Assembly (NCBI GenBank): GCA_018676275.1
Contig: JABHFC010000056.1
Location: 1-8,279, forward strand
DNA: 8,279 bases
Source of the DNA: Gammaproteobacteria bacterium
Lineage (GTDB): Bacteria; Pseudomonadota; Gammaproteobacteria; Eutrophobiales; Eutrophobiaceae
Direction: 5' to 3'
The position numbers and the translations under genes are program-made. The notes under the pieces were generated by a model. It was given only the letters and a program-made list of their open reading frames with translations, did no database searches and was not told where the DNA came from. Positions 6,505 to 8,279 of the stretch are shown in pieces (position 1 is the stretch's first letter; the number at the start of each line of letters is the position of its first letter).

Positions 6505-7233
6505 TCAAACCTCAATAACGAATGACACCAGGCTTCCGCTGCTGTCGTATCTGTTCTTACCCTGCTTCTTACGTTGGAAATTTCCCACCTGCGCTGCTTG
6601 CCAATCCCCCGCACTGATTTTCACCAGTACCTCACCTGTTATGGCAGCCCAATGGTTTGTTTTTATCAGTGATGATTGATCGTCAATCTTCATTTCCCGA
6701 TCCAGGCCCAGGCTCTTCTCAGAAATAATATATCCTTGATTACTCGCAGCTAGAGAGGTAGCCAAAACGGAGCTGACCCCCTGGCATTGTGGAACCGTAA
6801 TCATATGATGGCGGGAACTATACGATTTATCACAACTCCAGCTGTGTTGACCTGTAAATAGAAAGCTGGCGCCATGAGTGCGTGCGACAGCCTGGAAAAG
6901 GACAAATGGTACATCTTCCATTAGTCCAATCAGTTTGCTGCCCTTCAAGCTGGAAAAAATCTGCTGCAGGATTATTGGATCGGTCTGCTGAAACGATTCC
7001 AGTACCGTTTTTGTAACTGGATTACCAGCATTTTCTCGGTTGGCCGCCTCTATTCCTTGCAGGAAGATATCATCCATAGATGTACTTGTTTGTACAAGAA
7101 TAGTTGGCGTATTTATAGGCGTTTCTGACTGCTTCCAACTTTGCGTTGCAGTCAAACAGTTCGGTGTCGCACCTGCCAACAATGCGCTACTGGTAAAAAT
7201 ACTTTTCAGAAAGGTTCGACGCGCAATGGCCAT
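6505..7233 (-). CDS. Tat-exported protein of unknown function in the PchX position
   Basis: The product has 242 residues and starts MAIARRTFLKS, a good twin-arginine motif (residues 5-10), followed by a hydrophobic stretch to about 22. The cysteine at 26 is not in a convincing lipobox, so a soluble periplasmic protein is likely. I recognise no enzyme domain in the rest; notable is a C-x14-C pair with SRHH between (near 133-149). It lies between the cytochrome and flavoprotein genes, exactly where pchX of unknown function sits in Pseudomonas pchACXF operons (from memory). Its ATG follows AGGAG, which overlaps the stop codon of the cytochrome gene (12-nt gap), so translation is probably coupled. 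The gap to pchF is 41 nt. A role in export or assembly of the flavoprotein is inference. Confidence 0.82.
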   Translation of the reverse strand: MAIARRTFLKSIFTSSALLAGATPNCLTATQSWKQSETPINTPTILVQTSTSMDDIFLQGIEAANRENAGNPVTKTVLESFQQTDPIILQQIFSSLKGSKLIGLMEDVPFVLFQAVARTHGASFLFTGQHSWSCDKSYSSRHHMITVPQCQGVSSVLATSLAASNQGYIISEKSLGLDREMKIDDQSSLIKTNHWAAITGEVLVKISAGDWQAAQVGNFQRKKQGKNRYDSSGSLVSFVIEV

Positions 7234-7245
7234 GAATTATCTCCT

Positions 7246-7572
7246 CTATTGATTATTTGCAGCTGCGGTTCCGACATGAATTGACAGCATCTGCAATTCC
7301 TCCTTATCAATTTCCGTTGCGCGAAAAGCAGGCATCGCTCTAAAGCCCTTGCGAACGATATTACTTACATATTCTGGTGGTAAATTACGTCCCTTTAATT
7401 CTGGACCAATACCTGTGTCATGGCAGTAACTGCAAATTTTTATATAGACGTGAGTCCCGTTACGCCATTGGCCTGCGGCATCAGCATAAAGAACTGTTGA
7501 GAAAAGAGATAAGATACTTACCGTTATATAGATAAACAAACTTTTAAAAAAAATAGAATGGAATAGTTTCAT
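7246..7572 (-). CDS. pchC: Small periplasmic cytochrome c, subunit of the flavocytochrome
   Basis: The product has 108 residues. A Sec signal peptide with a hydrophobic core at about 8-27 probably ends after TVLYA (residue 30), leaving a mature protein of about 78 residues, the size of PchC. CSYCH (47-51) is the covalent haem c motif, with H51 as one axial ligand; M80 in FRAMPAF is the likely second. In p-cresol methylhydroxylase this subunit docks on PchF and takes electrons from its FAD. It is the first gene of the minus-strand operon with the Tat-exported protein and pchF. An FNR-like box lies about 140 bp upstream. Identification rests on haem motif, size and operon position; other small cytochromes c look similar. 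Confidence 0.88.
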   Translation of the reverse strand: MKLFHSIFFKSLFIYITVSILSLFSTVLYADAAGQWRNGTHVYIKICSYCHDTGIGPELKGRNLPPEYVSNIVRKGFRAMPAFRATEIDKEELQMLSIHVGTAAANNQ

Positions 7573-7826
7573 CGATTTCCCTCATATTTCATGTTCTTTT
7601 ACCAATACGAAGTATGTAGAAATTATTTGTTATTAATATATTCAACATTTGCTTCTGGTAACTCTGATGACACTATTATTCAACCTTTTTTTCCTTATGT
7701 TGATATTGACTCAAATCAAGAAATTTCGTCCTTTTCTTTTAGATAGCAAACCACCTGATTTGCTACAGCTCGCATATCGATATCTAAATGAACTATGAAA
7801 CAATATCGGGTAGCGCGCGTAAGTAG
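7573..7826. other. Intergenic region upstream of the pchC operon
   Basis: This AT-rich stretch of about 250 bp lies between the pchC start and the rubrerythrin remnant. It holds the FNR-like box at 7706-7719, an inverted repeat with arms TAGCAAA/TTTGCTA (7744-7750 and 7759-7765), and the short palindrome ATATCGATAT near 7774-7783. TTGAAT (minus strand, 7683-7678) is a weak -10 candidate about 32 bp from the FNR-box centre, the usual distance for FNR class II activation. I see no coding frame worth calling here. Confidence 0.5.
7706..7719. promoter_or_regulatory. FNR/ANR-like box upstream of the pchC-X-F operon
   Basis: TTGAC-TCAA-ATCAA matches the FNR/ANR consensus at nine of ten positions, the one change being T to C at position 5. 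Its centre is about 140 bp before the pchC start codon. The minus-strand hexamer TTGAAT sits at the spacing expected for an FNR-activated -10 box but matches consensus at only four positions. Together with the exact box before the RFAP synthase-like gene it suggests shared oxygen control. Confidence 0.5.
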
Positions 7827-8043
7827 GCTGAGCAGGAGGATGAAGATGACCTGGCGGCAATCCGGATTGCGGTCGAGTTTGAGGCGGAAGGGGAAGCTTT
7901 TTACGCCAAGCTGCGTGACGCAAGCAGTGACCCCAGAGAGAGGGAATTCTTTGCGATGATGTCAAAAATGGAACACGAACACTACAGAATTCCTTAAGGA
8001 TCCCGATGCTTGGTATTCGAATATTGAAGAACGCGATCATTGA
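7827..8043 (+). pseudogene. Rubrerythrin-like (ferritin-like diiron) gene remnant
   Basis: From 7827 the plus strand reads an acidic lead-in and then LAAIRIAVEFEAEGEAFY and FFAMMSKMEHEHY, the paired helices of a rubrerythrin-like domain with E-x6-Y and E-x2-H iron-binding features. No start codon with a ribosome site precedes it in frame, and a TAG lies just upstream at 7824. After HYRIP the frame stops at 7995, while the next frame continues naturally as LKDPDAWYSNIEERDH and ends at the TGA at 8041. One extra base near 7992-7993 explains this. The remnant is thus cut at the N-terminus and frameshifted near the C-terminus. Rubrerythrins handle peroxide or iron in low-oxygen bacteria. Confidence 0.8.
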
Positions 8044-8093
8044 GGTCTTGCACCTGGACCTGTTAGATCTACTCCGCAGTCTCCGACGGTTCA

Positions 8094-8279
8094 TTACTTT
8101 TGTACCTTCGGCATAGGTATCTCCGCCGGATTAGGCACAACATATCCACGTTGAACTGCAGGCCGTGCTGCTATTTCGCGGTACCATCGCACGACATTGG
8201 CATACTCCTTAATCTCGACGCCCTGCCATTCATAACGAGATATCCATGGCCACGTTGCTATATCAGCAATGCTATATTC
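8094..8279 (-). CDS. Glutathione S-transferase, C-terminal 61 residues (start outside window)
   Basis: The minus-strand frame is open from the window edge and ends with TAA at 8096-8094. It reads EYSIADIATWPW at the edge, then EYANVVRWYREIAARPAVQR near the end. These match the C-terminal all-helical domain of bacterial glutathione S-transferases of the YghU/YfcG-like type, including the conserved SIADIA-W helix cap that supports folding. The thioredoxin-fold glutathione-binding domain is outside the window. It ends with a short tail containing PNPAEIPMPK. No link with the phenol-oxidation genes is evident, and the rubrerythrin remnant lies between. Confidence 0.9.
   Translation of the reverse strand, partial: EYSIADIATWPWISRYEWQGVEIKEYANVVRWYREIAARPAVQRGYVVPNPAEIPMPKVQK

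Noticed and set aside
7711..8094. A 127-codon open frame on the minus strand
   Set aside because: It is rich in Arg, Ser and Pro, resembles no family, and lies antisense to the recognisable rubrerythrin remnant, whose reading explains the sequence better.

Overview
The window looks like chromosomal DNA from a moderate-GC proteobacterium, probably a facultative anaerobe that degrades aromatic compounds. Two sites match the FNR/ANR half-site pair TTGAT-N4-ATCAA, one exactly and one with a single mismatch. The best-recognised genes encode a periplasmic, oxygen-independent p-cresol methylhydroxylase-type flavocytochrome. I cannot name a species.

Layout: (1) 1-1128, minus: most of a UbiD-family (prenylated-FMN) decarboxylase, cut by the window edge. 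(2) 1129-1296: AT-rich divergent control region with two inverted repeats. (3) 1297-1761, plus: a MarR-family regulator. (4) 1882-2743, minus: debris, made of a frameshifted LysR gene without its DNA-reading N-terminus, joined to a fragment of an FG-GAP repeat gene. (5) 2802-3482, plus: a TrpF-like (phosphoribosylanthranilate isomerase fold) protein without the TrpF catalytic cysteine. (6) 3497-4729, minus: a GHMP-superfamily protein of the beta-ribofuranosylaminobenzene 5'-phosphate (RFAP) synthase type, converging on the TrpF-like gene and preceded by an exact FNR box. (7) 7572-4919, minus: an operon of a small cytochrome c, a Tat-exported protein of unknown function and a PchF-type flavoprotein, in the order pchC-X-F, with a second FNR-like box upstream. 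(8) 7827-8043, plus: a broken rubrerythrin-like gene. (9) 8094-8279, minus: the C-terminus of a glutathione S-transferase.

How it may work together: the PchF/PchC pair would oxidise the benzylic carbon of a 4-alkylphenol in the periplasm and pass electrons to the respiratory chain, which fits oxygen-responsive control. The unusual part is the neighbourhood. Three proteins come from families that act on aromatic carboxylates or phosphoribosyl-aromatics (UbiD, RFAP synthase, TrpF). In two of them (UbiD, TrpF) the classical catalytic residues are replaced. This suggests, as inference only, a specialised pathway that attaches and rearranges a ribosyl phosphate on an aromatic acid, or a cofactor or signal made from one. 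Residue comparisons with reference enzymes are from memory and need a real alignment.
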